The notes beneath the pieces were generated by a model. It was not told where the DNA came from. It did no database searches and worked only from the letters and a program-made list of their open reading frames with translations. Made by a program: the position numbers and the translations under genes. From the NCBI GenBank assembly GCA_035327525.1, contig DAOLDC010000007.1, positions 1 to 26,362 of the forward strand: DNA of 26,362 nucleotides, given 5' to 3'. Below are positions 6,566 to 12,513 of the stretch, in pieces; positions within the stretch are counted from its first letter, which is position 1, and each line of letters begins with the position of its first letter. The stretch is from JAKLEX01 sp035327525 (lineage in GTDB: Bacteria > Patescibacteriota > Minisyncoccia > Phycocordibacterales > JAACPR01).

Positions 6566-7063
6566 ATGAAAATCCTCGGACAGAAAGCGGGCTATATAAT
6601 ATCTGCTGTCGAACAGTTTATTGCTGAATTGTCCGACATACTGACCAGCGAAGGTCAAGCGAGAGAATGTTGTGGGTATCTTACAATCATGGATACCGCA
6701 ACGACCAATGGCACAGTGATGCTGATTAGTCAGATCGGAATCTGTCCACCAGATAAATGGGAAAAATATTTTCGCTTTTCCCAAGAGAAGGCCGCTAGGC
6801 TACAGCTGAAGAGACACGACATAAGTAGCTGGCAAAGCCGAAACGAGGTCCTTGACCAATATGGCGGCGCCATCAGAACCACGCCTGGCTGGCTGATTCT
6901 TTCTTTTTCGGGATTACCCGAATTGGCGGATGAGGCATTGATGCTGTATCTCGCTGTTCAGCTCGGATGGATGCCAATTGGAGAGGCCATGTCCATTGCC
7001 AGTATAAGCAACAACAATTATTTCCAAAAATTGTGTGGCGCTGCCCAAGTGCCCATACGATAA
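6566..7063 (+). CDS. Hypothetical soluble protein, 165 aa
   Basis: No named family is recognised. The order is a helix (GYIISAVEQFIAELSDILTSEG), a beta segment (CCGYLTIMDTATTNGTVMLISQIG), a helix (EKAARLQLKRHD), a strand region (YGGAIRTTPGWLILSFSGLP), then ELADEALMLYLAVQLGWM. The phrase FSGLPELADEA followed by a hydrophobic helix recalls small ligand-binding folds, but I cannot name one. A CC pair at residues 34-35 and C157 are present. ATG 6566 is preceded by AAAGGCGGTG. There is no boundary repeat before it, only the terminator of the 6065 gene, and it ends at its own long terminator at 7077. G+C content is clearly higher than in neighbouring leaderless genes. Confidence 0.7.
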   Translation: MKILGQKAGYIISAVEQFIAELSDILTSEGQARECCGYLTIMDTATTNGTVMLISQIGICPPDKWEKYFRFSQEKAARLQLKRHDISSWQSRNEVLDQYGGAIRTTPGWLILSFSGLPELADEALMLYLAVQLGWMPIGEAMSIASISNNNYFQKLCGAAQVPIR

Positions 7064-7076
7064 CAAGGAAATTATG

Positions 7077-7125
7077 ACCGCCACCAAAGGAAAATCGTTT
7101 CCATTGGAGGCGGTTTTCTTTTTAT
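7077..7125 (+). terminator. Long terminator after the 6566 gene
   Basis: ACCGCC pairs with GGCGGT at the base. Inside it, GGAAA-ATCG-TTTCC forms a second perfect stem, with CCA/TGG between them. TTTTCTTTTTAT follows. Confidence 0.88.
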
Positions 7126-7244
7126 CGACGATAAACACGATAGATTTCTATACATTTTGGAATGCAATTTTAGACCAAACTAATCAAATGTTTGATCTGA
7201 ATTATTTCCATTTCTAAATCCCCCACTGCCTTTGACCAGTTCAT

Positions 7245-7272
7245 GGTTCGAAACGCGTCCTGCCAAGCGAGC
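7245..7272 (+). repeat. tRNA-like boundary repeat, copy 5
   Basis: GGTTCGAAACGC, with an 18-nt spacer to CGAGC (GGAGC with one change). It ends 6 bp before the -10 box of the 7295 gene. It lacks the CAAAACA lead seen in copies 1, 3 and 6. Confidence 0.5.
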
Positions 7273-7278
7273 AAAACA

Positions 7279-7287
7279 TGGTACAAT
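7279..7287 (+). promoter_or_regulatory. Extended -10 promoter, leaderless gene 7295
   Basis: TGGTACAAT ends 7 nt before ATG 7295. No Shine-Dalgarno sequence is present. Confidence 0.6.
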
Positions 7288-7294
7288 CTTAATC

Positions 7295-7945
7295 ATGAAA
7301 ATCAATCATAAAATTGTCTTAGACAATATTCATCTACTTATTTTTGAGTCACAATTAGAAATAACATCTACTTTTTTAAGGTTTCAGGAATATTACGAAT
7401 CACCAAAATTTAAAAATAAAATATTTAGTCTTGAAGAATTTAAAGATTGGTATATTAAGGATTCACCAAATGGTAAGAAAACTGGTAAATTTACATACTA
7501 TACTGACTGGAGTGGTTTTAATATCCCTAATTGGGTTTTAAAACCTTTTTATGATGGAAAATTTGATCCACTTTCTACATCAGAAAAGAAAATTTTAAAA
7601 TTATTCAAAGATGCAATAGGACCTTTTTATATAATTGCTGTATATAACGAATCCAAAAACCTAAAGAAAATCTTGAAACACGAAATAGCGCACGGATTAT
7701 TTTCGACAAATAATGAATATAGATCAGAAATATTATCAATTTTATCTAATTTCGATATAGAGCCAATAAAGAATGAGTTACGTTTAATGTCTGGATACAA
7801 TGAATCTGTTTTAATTGATGAGGTTCATGCTTTTTGTATTGATTCTAATCCAAGTTTCAAGATGAGAATTCCTAAAGAGTTATCGGCACGGCTATCAGAA
7901 ATATACGACAGATATGTAGGCGATTTAGAAGATTTGATAAAATAA
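7295..7945 (+). CDS. HEIAH zinc metallopeptidase-like protein, 216 aa
   Basis: KHEIAHGLF at residues 128-136 is a HExxH zincin motif (H129, E130, H133): two zinc ligands and the catalytic glutamate. A downstream DEVHAF (175-180) could supply the third ligand (E176 or H178), at a distance of about 42 residues. The N-terminal 120 residues are mixed and have a Trp/Tyr-rich segment (GKFTYYTDWSGFNIPNWVLKPFYDG). There is no signal peptide or membrane helix, so it should act in the cytoplasm, on a protein or as a toxin- or phage-type peptidase; the substrate is unknown. ATG 7295 is chosen over an upstream start because it follows an extended -10 box by 7 nt. Repeat copies flank the gene (7245 and 8002). 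Confidence 0.65.
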   Translation: MKINHKIVLDNIHLLIFESQLEITSTFLRFQEYYESPKFKNKIFSLEEFKDWYIKDSPNGKKTGKFTYYTDWSGFNIPNWVLKPFYDGKFDPLSTSEKKILKLFKDAIGPFYIIAVYNESKNLKKILKHEIAHGLFSTNNEYRSEILSILSNFDIEPIKNELRLMSGYNESVLIDEVHAFCIDSNPSFKMRIPKELSARLSEIYDRYVGDLEDLIK

Positions 7946-8001
7946 ATGATTTTCGATAAAAATGCGGTAATCATGAATTTTAGATGACATCAACTTTTTC
8001 A

Positions 8002-8042
8002 CTCTCAAAACAGGTTCAAACGTCATGTAGTGCTTGGAGCCA
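8002..8042 (+). repeat. tRNA-like boundary repeat, copy 6
   Basis: CTCTCAAAACAGGTTCAAAC, 18 nt from the end of GGTTC to GGAGC (8036-8040), then CAG. It lies 56 bp after the 7295 gene. From 7946 to 8106 there is no gene, only this repeat. Confidence 0.65.
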
Positions 8043-8106
8043 GGGTTAATAAACTCTTATTTTAAGGCATTAAAGTGATGCAAAGGTATTGAACCATAAC
8101 GAACAA

Positions 8107-8135
8107 TTGACAAATAAGTATTGACTTGCTATAAT
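8107..8135 (+). promoter_or_regulatory. Consensus sigma-70 promoter with extended -10
   Basis: TTGACA (8107-8112), a 17-nt spacer ending in TGC, and TATAAT (8130-8135). Both hexamers match the consensus exactly, the strongest promoter in the window. A start near 8142 gives a leader of about 147 nt before the 8289 gene. Confidence 0.92.
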
Positions 8136-8184
8136 ATATAGTAAATACATAAAAGTTCTTTGAAAGAAATTTTACTAGATTTCT

Positions 8185-8260
8185 TCACAGCTTATAGAAT
8201 GTCGACCACTTTAATGTGGTGATTTTTTATGAGCTGTGATCCACTAAATTATTTAGTGGA
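8185..8260 (+). promoter_or_regulatory. Structured 5' leader, possible cis-regulatory RNA
   Basis: An outer stem TCACAGCT (8185-8192) pairs with AGCTGTGA (8232-8239). It encloses a hairpin ACCAC-TTTAAT-GTGGT (8205-8220) followed by GATTTTTTAT, which resembles an intrinsic terminator. Right after comes a perfect 9-bp hairpin TCCACTAAA-TTA-TTTAGTGGA (8240-8260). AAGGAG (8275-8280) and ATG 8289 follow. The short inner hairpin plus T run could act as an attenuator, competing with the outer stem. No known riboswitch class was recognised. Confidence 0.6.
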
Positions 8261-8288
8261 AGTCTAGCTAAAAAAAGGAGTTCATATT

Positions 8289-8756
8289 ATGAGTGGTTGG
8301 GATTCAATTGATCGTGCAGCAGAACGAGGGCCAGTGGCTTTCATCCTCAAGATATTCTTTCTGATTCTTGTGGCGTTTCTCGTCATAGGAGCTGTCACAT
8401 GGGGTTTGAAGGTCGTGTTGTATCCGGCAACGCAAGTGACCGGGGTCTATGAAAAGACCTTGGATGCTGATAACGCCATCTACAACTATGAGTACTTCAA
8501 GCAAGCCTACCAGGACATCGGCGCTATGGACAAGAAGATCGAGACGGCCAAGACGGCCATCGAGACCTTCAATCAAAGTGCCGGCGCGCGCGAAAATTGG
8601 GACTTCCGAGATAAAGAGGAAGCGTCAAGACTGACTACCAATCTGACGGGACTGCAGAATGTCCGGAATGATATGGTGGCCACCTACAACGGAAGAGCTA
8701 GAATGGTTAATAGGTCGATTTTCATGGGAAATGATGTTCCCCAATCGATCGACTAA
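8289..8756 (+). CDS. Membrane-anchored helical protein, phage/plasmid-like, 155 aa
   Basis: A charged N-terminus, one transmembrane helix (about residues 16-45, ending near TWGLKVVLYPA) and an outer or cytoplasmic helical domain: YEYFKQAYQDIGAMDKKIET, then WDFRDKEEASRLTTNLTGL, then YNGRARMVNRSIFMG at the C-terminus. The pattern of paired helices ending in YNxRxxxxNRSI loosely recalls LemA-type proteins, and as I recall it occurs in phage- or plasmid-borne proteins; neither is proven here. ATG 8289 has AAGGAG with 8-nt spacing. It is expressed from a consensus promoter through a structured leader, with the lipoprotein gene 8791 downstream in the same transcript. Its G+C is much higher than in the flanking genes, suggesting transfer or selection for high expression. 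Confidence 0.75.
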   Translation: MSGWDSIDRAAERGPVAFILKIFFLILVAFLVIGAVTWGLKVVLYPATQVTGVYEKTLDADNAIYNYEYFKQAYQDIGAMDKKIETAKTAIETFNQSAGARENWDFRDKEEASRLTTNLTGLQNVRNDMVATYNGRARMVNRSIFMGNDVPQSID

Positions 8757-8790
8757 GATAACAACGACAATAAATAAGAAGGATAAAAAG

Positions 8791-9321
8791 ATGAATACAA
8801 AGCAGTTTTCGAAGATTGTTCTGATACTGATCCTTATTGGGGGAGTCACTGGATGTGAAAATGCTCCGACCTCCGCTCAAATCGAAATGAAGCAGAACGA
8901 GGATAACCAAATGCGTTTGATCAAGTCCATTCCAGCTCCAACCCTGAAAACTTCGCTCGAGCGAAAGAATCTAGTGAGACGTCTGGAGCGTATTAATCAG
9001 GAGGAAATGGTTAGTTATGTCTACCTCGTCAGTTACGGCAAAGTGATGGCCTACTACACGATTCGTGGAAAGGTCTCGTCACTTAATTCTTACCTGACGG
9101 CGATGGAACGATTGGAACGCGTGAGTTCGGGCGGAAGTACCCATATTATTACTTTGGAAGCACCGGACCAAGATGGATCCTACGGCAATAACGCGGATGG
9201 AGTCTTTTTCTTCACAACTGAAGGGGTTTATGTGGAGTGGAAGGGTGAATATCTCTGGTCTGACCAGCCACTCAAAATGAGCCAACCAGTGGAAATGATT
9301 CAGGTCATCTCTGGTGAATAA
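8791..9321 (+). CDS. Lipoprotein, phage/plasmid-like, 176 aa
   Basis: A signal peptide MNTKQFSKIVLILILIGGVTGC ends in a lipobox-like VTGC with Cys22, so it should be a lipid-anchored outer-face protein. The mature part includes YVYLVSYGKVMAYYTIRGKV and a C-terminal block GSYGNNADGVFFFTTEGVYVEW, then GEYLWSDQPLK. I recall this C-terminal block from an uncharacterised lipoprotein family of phages and plasmids; the function is unknown. The frame runs upstream to 8659, but ATG 8791 is chosen because it starts the signal peptide and has AAGGA about 9 nt before it. It follows the 8289 gene by 34 bp in one operon and ends at a strong terminator (9354). Both proteins are probably at the cell envelope. 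Confidence 0.8.
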   Translation: MNTKQFSKIVLILILIGGVTGCENAPTSAQIEMKQNEDNQMRLIKSIPAPTLKTSLERKNLVRRLERINQEEMVSYVYLVSYGKVMAYYTIRGKVSSLNSYLTAMERLERVSSGGSTHIITLEAPDQDGSYGNNADGVFFFTTEGVYVEWKGEYLWSDQPLKMSQPVEMIQVISGE

Positions 9322-9353
9322 GGTCATCTCGGTGACCTAGGGATTTGATCCCG

Positions 9354-9404
9354 GCACGTGATCCTGTGAATGCGCAAGCAAACACAGTATCACGTGCTTT
9401 TTTT
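9354..9404 (+). terminator. Strong rho-independent terminator
   Basis: GCACGTGAT (9354-9362) pairs perfectly with ATCACGTGC (9389-9397), CTGTG pairs with CACAG inside, and seven T residues follow. It ends the 8289-9321 operon. A smaller GGTCA/TGACC hairpin (9322-9337) precedes it. Confidence 0.95.
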
Positions 9405-9529
9405 AACTAAAATAAATTCGGATATTATCCAAGGTGTCGAGTAATAATGAAAAAAATCTTATAATTCGACTCAAGACGTCATTGCTTTTTCCTGATATGT
9501 AAGCTAGATTACTGTTAGACAACAAGAAC

Positions 9530-9548
9530 ATTCCAAGGTGGAATTTTT
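9530..9548 (+). promoter_or_regulatory. Terminator-like hairpin in the leader of the 9579 gene
   Basis: ATTCCA-AGG-TGGAAT is followed by TTTT, 30 nt before ATG 9579. It could be an attenuator or the terminator of a short leader RNA. Confidence 0.45.
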
Positions 9549-9578
9549 CACAAAACAAAACAAGAAAGAGGTAAGCCA

Positions 9579-10310
9579 ATGAAAACATCAGGAGAAGAAT
9601 TGTGGGGTTTGCATACCGGACTGTCACCTACAGGTTTAACGCAGTTGGTTGATCTGTCAGATGTATCTTCGGAAACACGGGAAATTGAACGCAAGTATCG
9701 TTTTCCGTCTGATCAAGAAAAGGTGGATGTTGCAGTCTCGGAACTTTTTGCCAAGGTTGGCAATTTCGTGACACGCAAGAAACACAAAATCTTGAACTTG
9801 GTCACCTTTGTTGGTATTGACCAGTATTACATTTACAAGGTCGGCGATCGCGAGTTTCAGTTTCGCTATCGCTCTGGTGCAAACCGTCCTCCACAAGTGA
9901 CGGTCAAATACCAGTTAACTGCGGGTTCGAACCTAGCTCGTGGGGAAATAAATATTGGTGTTGGTAACACTGATCCGAGCAAAGTGCGAACCTTTATGTC
10001 TGTTTTGGCTGCGATGTTAACCACGACTCCAATTGTCTTTGCCGTTCAACAGAGCGGTAACATTTGGATCATCGAGGACAAGATAAGTAACGGAAAAGTT
10101 GAGGTGGTGGTTTACCGGACCAAACGGTTTGCACCTACTCCGTATGAGGGAGTTTTCGTTGAGATTGAACCACTGGAGTTTGAGGACGTCGAGTCCGCAA
10201 TCAACGTAATCAAACACTACGAGTCGGCTCTCAACCTTGGCGCCATGGTTTGTGAACAAAGTATCGCTGAAATGTTCCGTCCTGGTGCAGAAAGTCAAGT
10301 TAAGGATTAG
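9579..10310 (+). CDS. CYTH-domain (triphosphate tunnel metalloenzyme-like) protein, 243 aa
   Basis: E35-I-E-R-K39 is the ExExK signature of CYTH proteins (CyaB adenylate cyclase and thiamine triphosphatase family), which bind a triphosphate and metal in a beta tunnel. The expected strands follow: DQYYIYKVGDREFQFRYR (81-98, with the RxR pair R96 and R98), VTVKY with K110, a KVEVVVYRTKRF strand (173-184) and VEIEPLE (194-200) with the E195/E197 pair. The length is a little above the family core, with a 30-residue N-terminal extension. Substrates in the family include polyphosphate, nucleotide and thiamine triphosphates; which one applies here cannot be told. ATG 9579 has GAAAGAGG 7-8 nt upstream. 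It is a single-gene unit ending at the terminator at 10330. Confidence 0.75.
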   Translation: MKTSGEELWGLHTGLSPTGLTQLVDLSDVSSETREIERKYRFPSDQEKVDVAVSELFAKVGNFVTRKKHKILNLVTFVGIDQYYIYKVGDREFQFRYRSGANRPPQVTVKYQLTAGSNLARGEINIGVGNTDPSKVRTFMSVLAAMLTTTPIVFAVQQSGNIWIIEDKISNGKVEVVVYRTKRFAPTPYEGVFVEIEPLEFEDVESAINVIKHYESALNLGAMVCEQSIAEMFRPGAESQVKD

Positions 10311-10329
10311 GCCCGTTTCCGCTTACAAG

Positions 10330-10364
10330 ACCCACTCTTGTAACAGGGAGCGGGTTTTGTTTTG
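10330..10364 (+). terminator. Rho-independent terminator after the CYTH gene
   Basis: ACCCACTC pairs with GAGCGGGT with one mismatch around a 10-nt loop, followed by TTTGTTTTG. Confidence 0.8.
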
Positions 10365-10459
10365 TTAAAAACAGGATAAACTCTGTAACCAATAGTAATT
10401 ATTATATCTAAATTATTGTGTCTTATACCACGAGTTACTTCTTTATTTCCTTCTTTTTG

Positions 10460-10493
10460 AACTATCTGGAAATTCCGGATAGTTGAATTTTTA
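10460..10493 (+). terminator. Terminator-like hairpin without an obvious gene
   Basis: AACTATCTGG pairs with CCGGATAGTT (one G-T pair) around AAATT, followed by GAATTTTTA. No coding frame is seen between 10365 and 10545, so a short RNA or bidirectional termination is possible. Confidence 0.55.
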
Positions 10494-10530
10494 GTGATAA
10501 ATTTTATACAATGACTTAAATTATTATTTT

Positions 10531-10539
10531 TGATATGAT
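10531..10539 (+). promoter_or_regulatory. Extended -10 promoter, leaderless gene 10546
   Basis: TGATATGAT ends 6 nt before ATG 10546. No Shine-Dalgarno sequence is present. Confidence 0.65.
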
Positions 10540-10545
10540 TCTATT

Positions 10546-11505
10546 ATGAAAAAAATATTATTTTTACTCATCATTACATTATTAATAATTCCAAGTATCA
10601 CACTTGCACACTGGTGGAATCCGTTTAGTTGGTTTGATAATTGGAAATTCTTTTTAAGAGACAGGACACCACCTACTATTGAATTAGGGGTAGAAAATAC
10701 AAATGAAATTGAAGAAAATAATAATGTGAGGAATCAAGATCCGGTGCCTCAGACAGAAAAATAAAATATCACTAACAATAGTCCGACTTTGATCAAAGAA
10801 GAAGTTATCGAACCAAAACCGACTGTATCTACAACTGCAGAAGCTAGTTTATTTATAAATGGTAAATCTAGTCAGGACAACATACAAACCATAGTGAGAG
10901 GTGCTAAATTGGATATTGGATGGACAGCGTCTGGGGTAAGCTGGTGTCAAATTGAGGGACGAGTAATTCCAATAGATGAAGGAACTACAATTACCACTCA
11001 CGCCTATTATAGTTTGCCTACTAGTGGTCAAATAGTTAGTACAGCTGATAAAACTGGTTATATTGAATCATTATGGAAATATCCAAGTTGGTTGATATTT
11101 TACCTTGATTGTAATGACGGACCGGTAGACTACCTAGTTCCGGGCTACAAACATGGTCGTGCCAGTGATATAGTTTCTATAGTACTCGAGAGTGTTGAGA
11201 CAAAAAAGAATTTAACCATAAATGAACCGACTAATTCCATATTATATGTAGGAGAGAAAGTGCAGATTACATGGTCTGCTGATCCAAAATCTGTCCCAAT
11301 TATAGATATAACACTGACAAACAAAAATTACGAGCCTATTGATTTTCAAGAAATTGCCAGTGGAATAAAAAATAACTACAATTACTCCTGGACCATACCA
11401 AACGATTTGCAACTAGGAATTTATAGAATAATTGTCTCTGAACCATCTGGTGGAAGCGAAAGAGCTTATGATGAAACTAATTTATTTGAAATCAGAAGAA
11501 GATAA
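10546..11505 (+). pseudogene. Secreted Ig-like-domain protein split by an in-frame TAA
   Basis: ATG 10546 opens a signal peptide (MKKILFLLIITLLIIPSITLA) and a Trp-rich segment (HWWNPFSWFDNW), then reaches TAA at 10762-10764 after 72 codons. The same frame then stays open to 11505 with no start of its own except TTG 10789. Read through the stop, the protein is about 319 residues: signal peptide, acidic Asn/Glu linker, and a domain with WTASGVSWCQIEGR and a second Cys. The end is an Ig-like domain (VGEKVQITWSADPKSVPIIDITL, then YSWTIPNDLQLGIYRIIV) of the kind seen in Ser-Thr-rich cell-wall proteins. The linker continues smoothly across the stop, so one substitution is the simplest explanation. 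A truncated 72-residue secreted product could still be made. Confidence 0.7.
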
Positions 11506-11572
11506 CAAGAATCAGCACAAAAAAGTTCAATGCCCACCTCCCCCTTCGTAAAGAGCAAACTATATTTTTTTC

Positions 11573-11581
11573 TGATATACT
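11573..11581 (+). promoter_or_regulatory. Extended -10 promoter, leaderless gene 11588
   Basis: TGATATACT ends 6 nt before ATG 11588, with no Shine-Dalgarno sequence. The stretch just upstream (11517-11557) contains an AGTTCAA...AGAGC segment that may be a very degenerate boundary repeat. Confidence 0.65.
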
Positions 11582-11587
11582 TTTTGG

Positions 11588-11881
11588 ATGTATAAATGGG
11601 ATATATACGAAGTAACAGCAAAAGAAACTCCAATTCACGGTGTGATGTTTCGCGGTCGTATTAGAAAATATGCGATATTAAATAATATTAATCTATTAAC
11701 TGAAAATGCTTCAGATAAAGAAAATGTTGTCAGATTTGCAGTTGAAAAAGATTTTGACCCAAAGAAAATTATTATTTATATAAAACAAATAATTTTTGAT
11801 TCAGAAATTACTCTAATTCAGAAAGAATTAGTAAATCCTGTTTTATCAAAAATAAAAATTAATCTCGAGGAAAGGTATTAA
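11588..11881 (+). CDS. Acylphosphatase-like protein, 97 aa
   Basis: GVMFR at residues 18-22, followed 18 residues later by N40 (LLTENASDKENVVRFAVE), reproduces the acylphosphatase layout. In that family the GVxFR arginine and an asparagine 18 residues on hold and hydrolyse the acyl phosphate. The length (about 90-100) and the alternating strand-helix pattern (FRGRIRKYAILNN helix, VVRFAVE strand, PKKIIIYIKQI helix) also fit. Acylphosphatases release phosphate from acetyl phosphate and similar compounds. The glycine-rich start of the phosphate loop is weak here (KETPIHGV instead of GxVQGV), so activity is uncertain. ATG 11588 is directly downstream of an extended -10 box. The gene stands alone, 82 bp after the split secreted protein. 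Confidence 0.6.
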   Translation: MYKWDIYEVTAKETPIHGVMFRGRIRKYAILNNINLLTENASDKENVVRFAVEKDFDPKKIIIYIKQIIFDSEITLIQKELVNPVLSKIKINLEERY

Positions 11882-11932
11882 AAATAATCACTTACAATTA
11901 TTTTTAATATTACATAATTTTAGGTGAATAAT

Positions 11933-11960
11933 TTGACAAATTTTTTCTGCACGATATAAT
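11933..11960 (+). promoter_or_regulatory. Consensus sigma-70 promoter for the 12005 gene
   Basis: TTGACA (11933-11938), a 16-nt spacer, and TATAAT (11955-11960). A start near 11967 leaves a leader of about 38 nt with AAGGGG before ATG 12005. Confidence 0.85.
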
Positions 11961-12004
11961 ACTGTATAGATACGAAACAATGACCTTTTATAAGGGGAAA
12001 GACG

Positions 12005-12343
12005 ATGACATTTTTTCTAGCAATATTTGTTATTATTGCCGCGATTTGGGTGCGCAGATTTTTTCGGAGAATCGAAAAGATGACATGCATCCTTCATGTG
12101 TGCGATAATTGTCAACCTGACAACCTGCGGTGCAGACTTAATGAGATAAATAAAAATAGTTTTGTCTGCGAACACATGCTCCGTATAAAAACAGAAAAAA
12201 CAATTATCAGAACGTGGTGTATACTCAACTTTCAACCAGCCAAAAAGCTGTGTAAAGATATTGAGTTAAGTTGGTGTAGAAAAAGAAAAGGAGATGCGAC
12301 AGAGATCACAAGATCGTATAAGGGAGGCATCGTCATACCATAA
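12005..12343 (+). CDS. Small membrane-anchored Cys-rich protein, 112 aa
   Basis: An N-terminal transmembrane helix (FFLAIFVIIAAIWV, residues 3-16) is followed by RRFFRR and a basic domain with eight cysteines (28, 33, 36, 43, 55, 72, 83, 91). CDNC at 33-36 and a histidine nearby could form a metal site, or the cysteines could form disulfides. The positively charged RRFFRR after the helix favours a cytoplasmic domain, which makes metal binding more likely than disulfides. No family is recognised. AAGGGGAAAG lies just upstream of ATG 12005. It is a complete unit with a consensus promoter and a strong terminator (12349), so it is probably well expressed. Confidence 0.65.
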   Translation: MTFFLAIFVIIAAIWVRRFFRRIEKMTCILHVCDNCQPDNLRCRLNEINKNSFVCEHMLRIKTEKTIIRTWCILNFQPAKKLCKDIELSWCRKRKGDATEITRSYKGGIVIP

Positions 12344-12348
12344 TTACT

Positions 12349-12394
12349 ACCACTCGTGAAAGCCGCTCAGACCTTCATGAGTGGTTTTATTTTT
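12349..12394 (+). terminator. Rho-independent terminator after the 12005 gene
   Basis: ACCACTCGTGAA pairs with TTCATGAGTGGT (12 bp, one G-T), followed by TTTATTTTTA. Confidence 0.9.
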
Positions 12395-12461
12395 ACTTAA
12401 AACAAGAGCAAAACATTATTACATAACTTTCCCACTATTCTACGCACAACCAAAAATTTCC

Positions 12462-12497
12462 ATCTCAAAGTTTAAAACATCGCACACTACTCGAACC
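12462..12497 (+). repeat. Possible degenerate boundary repeat, copy 7
   Basis: ATCTCAAAGTTTAAAACATC, then 11 nt and GAACC. The CTCAAA start, AAAC-RTC block and spacing follow copy 6, but GGTTC and GGAGC are not intact. It lies directly before the promoter of the 12514 gene. Confidence 0.3.
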
Positions 12498-12498
12498 T

Positions 12499-12507
12499 TG
12501 TTATAAT
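12499..12507 (+). promoter_or_regulatory. Extended -10 promoter, leaderless sanA
   Basis: TGTTATAAT ends 6 nt before GTG 12514, supporting this GTG as the start. No Shine-Dalgarno sequence is present. Confidence 0.7.
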
Positions 12508-12513
12508 GTAATT

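Noticed and set aside
7126..7217. Reading frame ending IDFYTFWNAILDQTNQMF...
   Set aside because: It runs through the terminator of the 6566 gene and has no start of its own. It might be a gene remnant, but no family is recognisable.
4541..8042. Integron attC sites
   Set aside because: The repeats lack the RYYYAAC/GTTRRRY ends and a consistent long stem, and no integron integrase is seen, so the integron name is not supported.
8659..8790. Upstream extension of the lipoprotein gene overlapping the 8289 gene
   Set aside because: The signal peptide and Shine-Dalgarno sequence define ATG 8791. The extension is the shadow of the 8289 gene in another frame.
10762..10764. Alternative genetic code (stop reassignment)
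   Set aside because: TAA and TGA end many intact genes here. A single interrupted gene does not support recoding.
10789..11505. Separate 238-aa gene starting at TTG
   Set aside because: It has no promoter, ribosome binding site or signal peptide, and is in the same frame as the secreted N-terminal part. It is better read as the second half of one interrupted gene.
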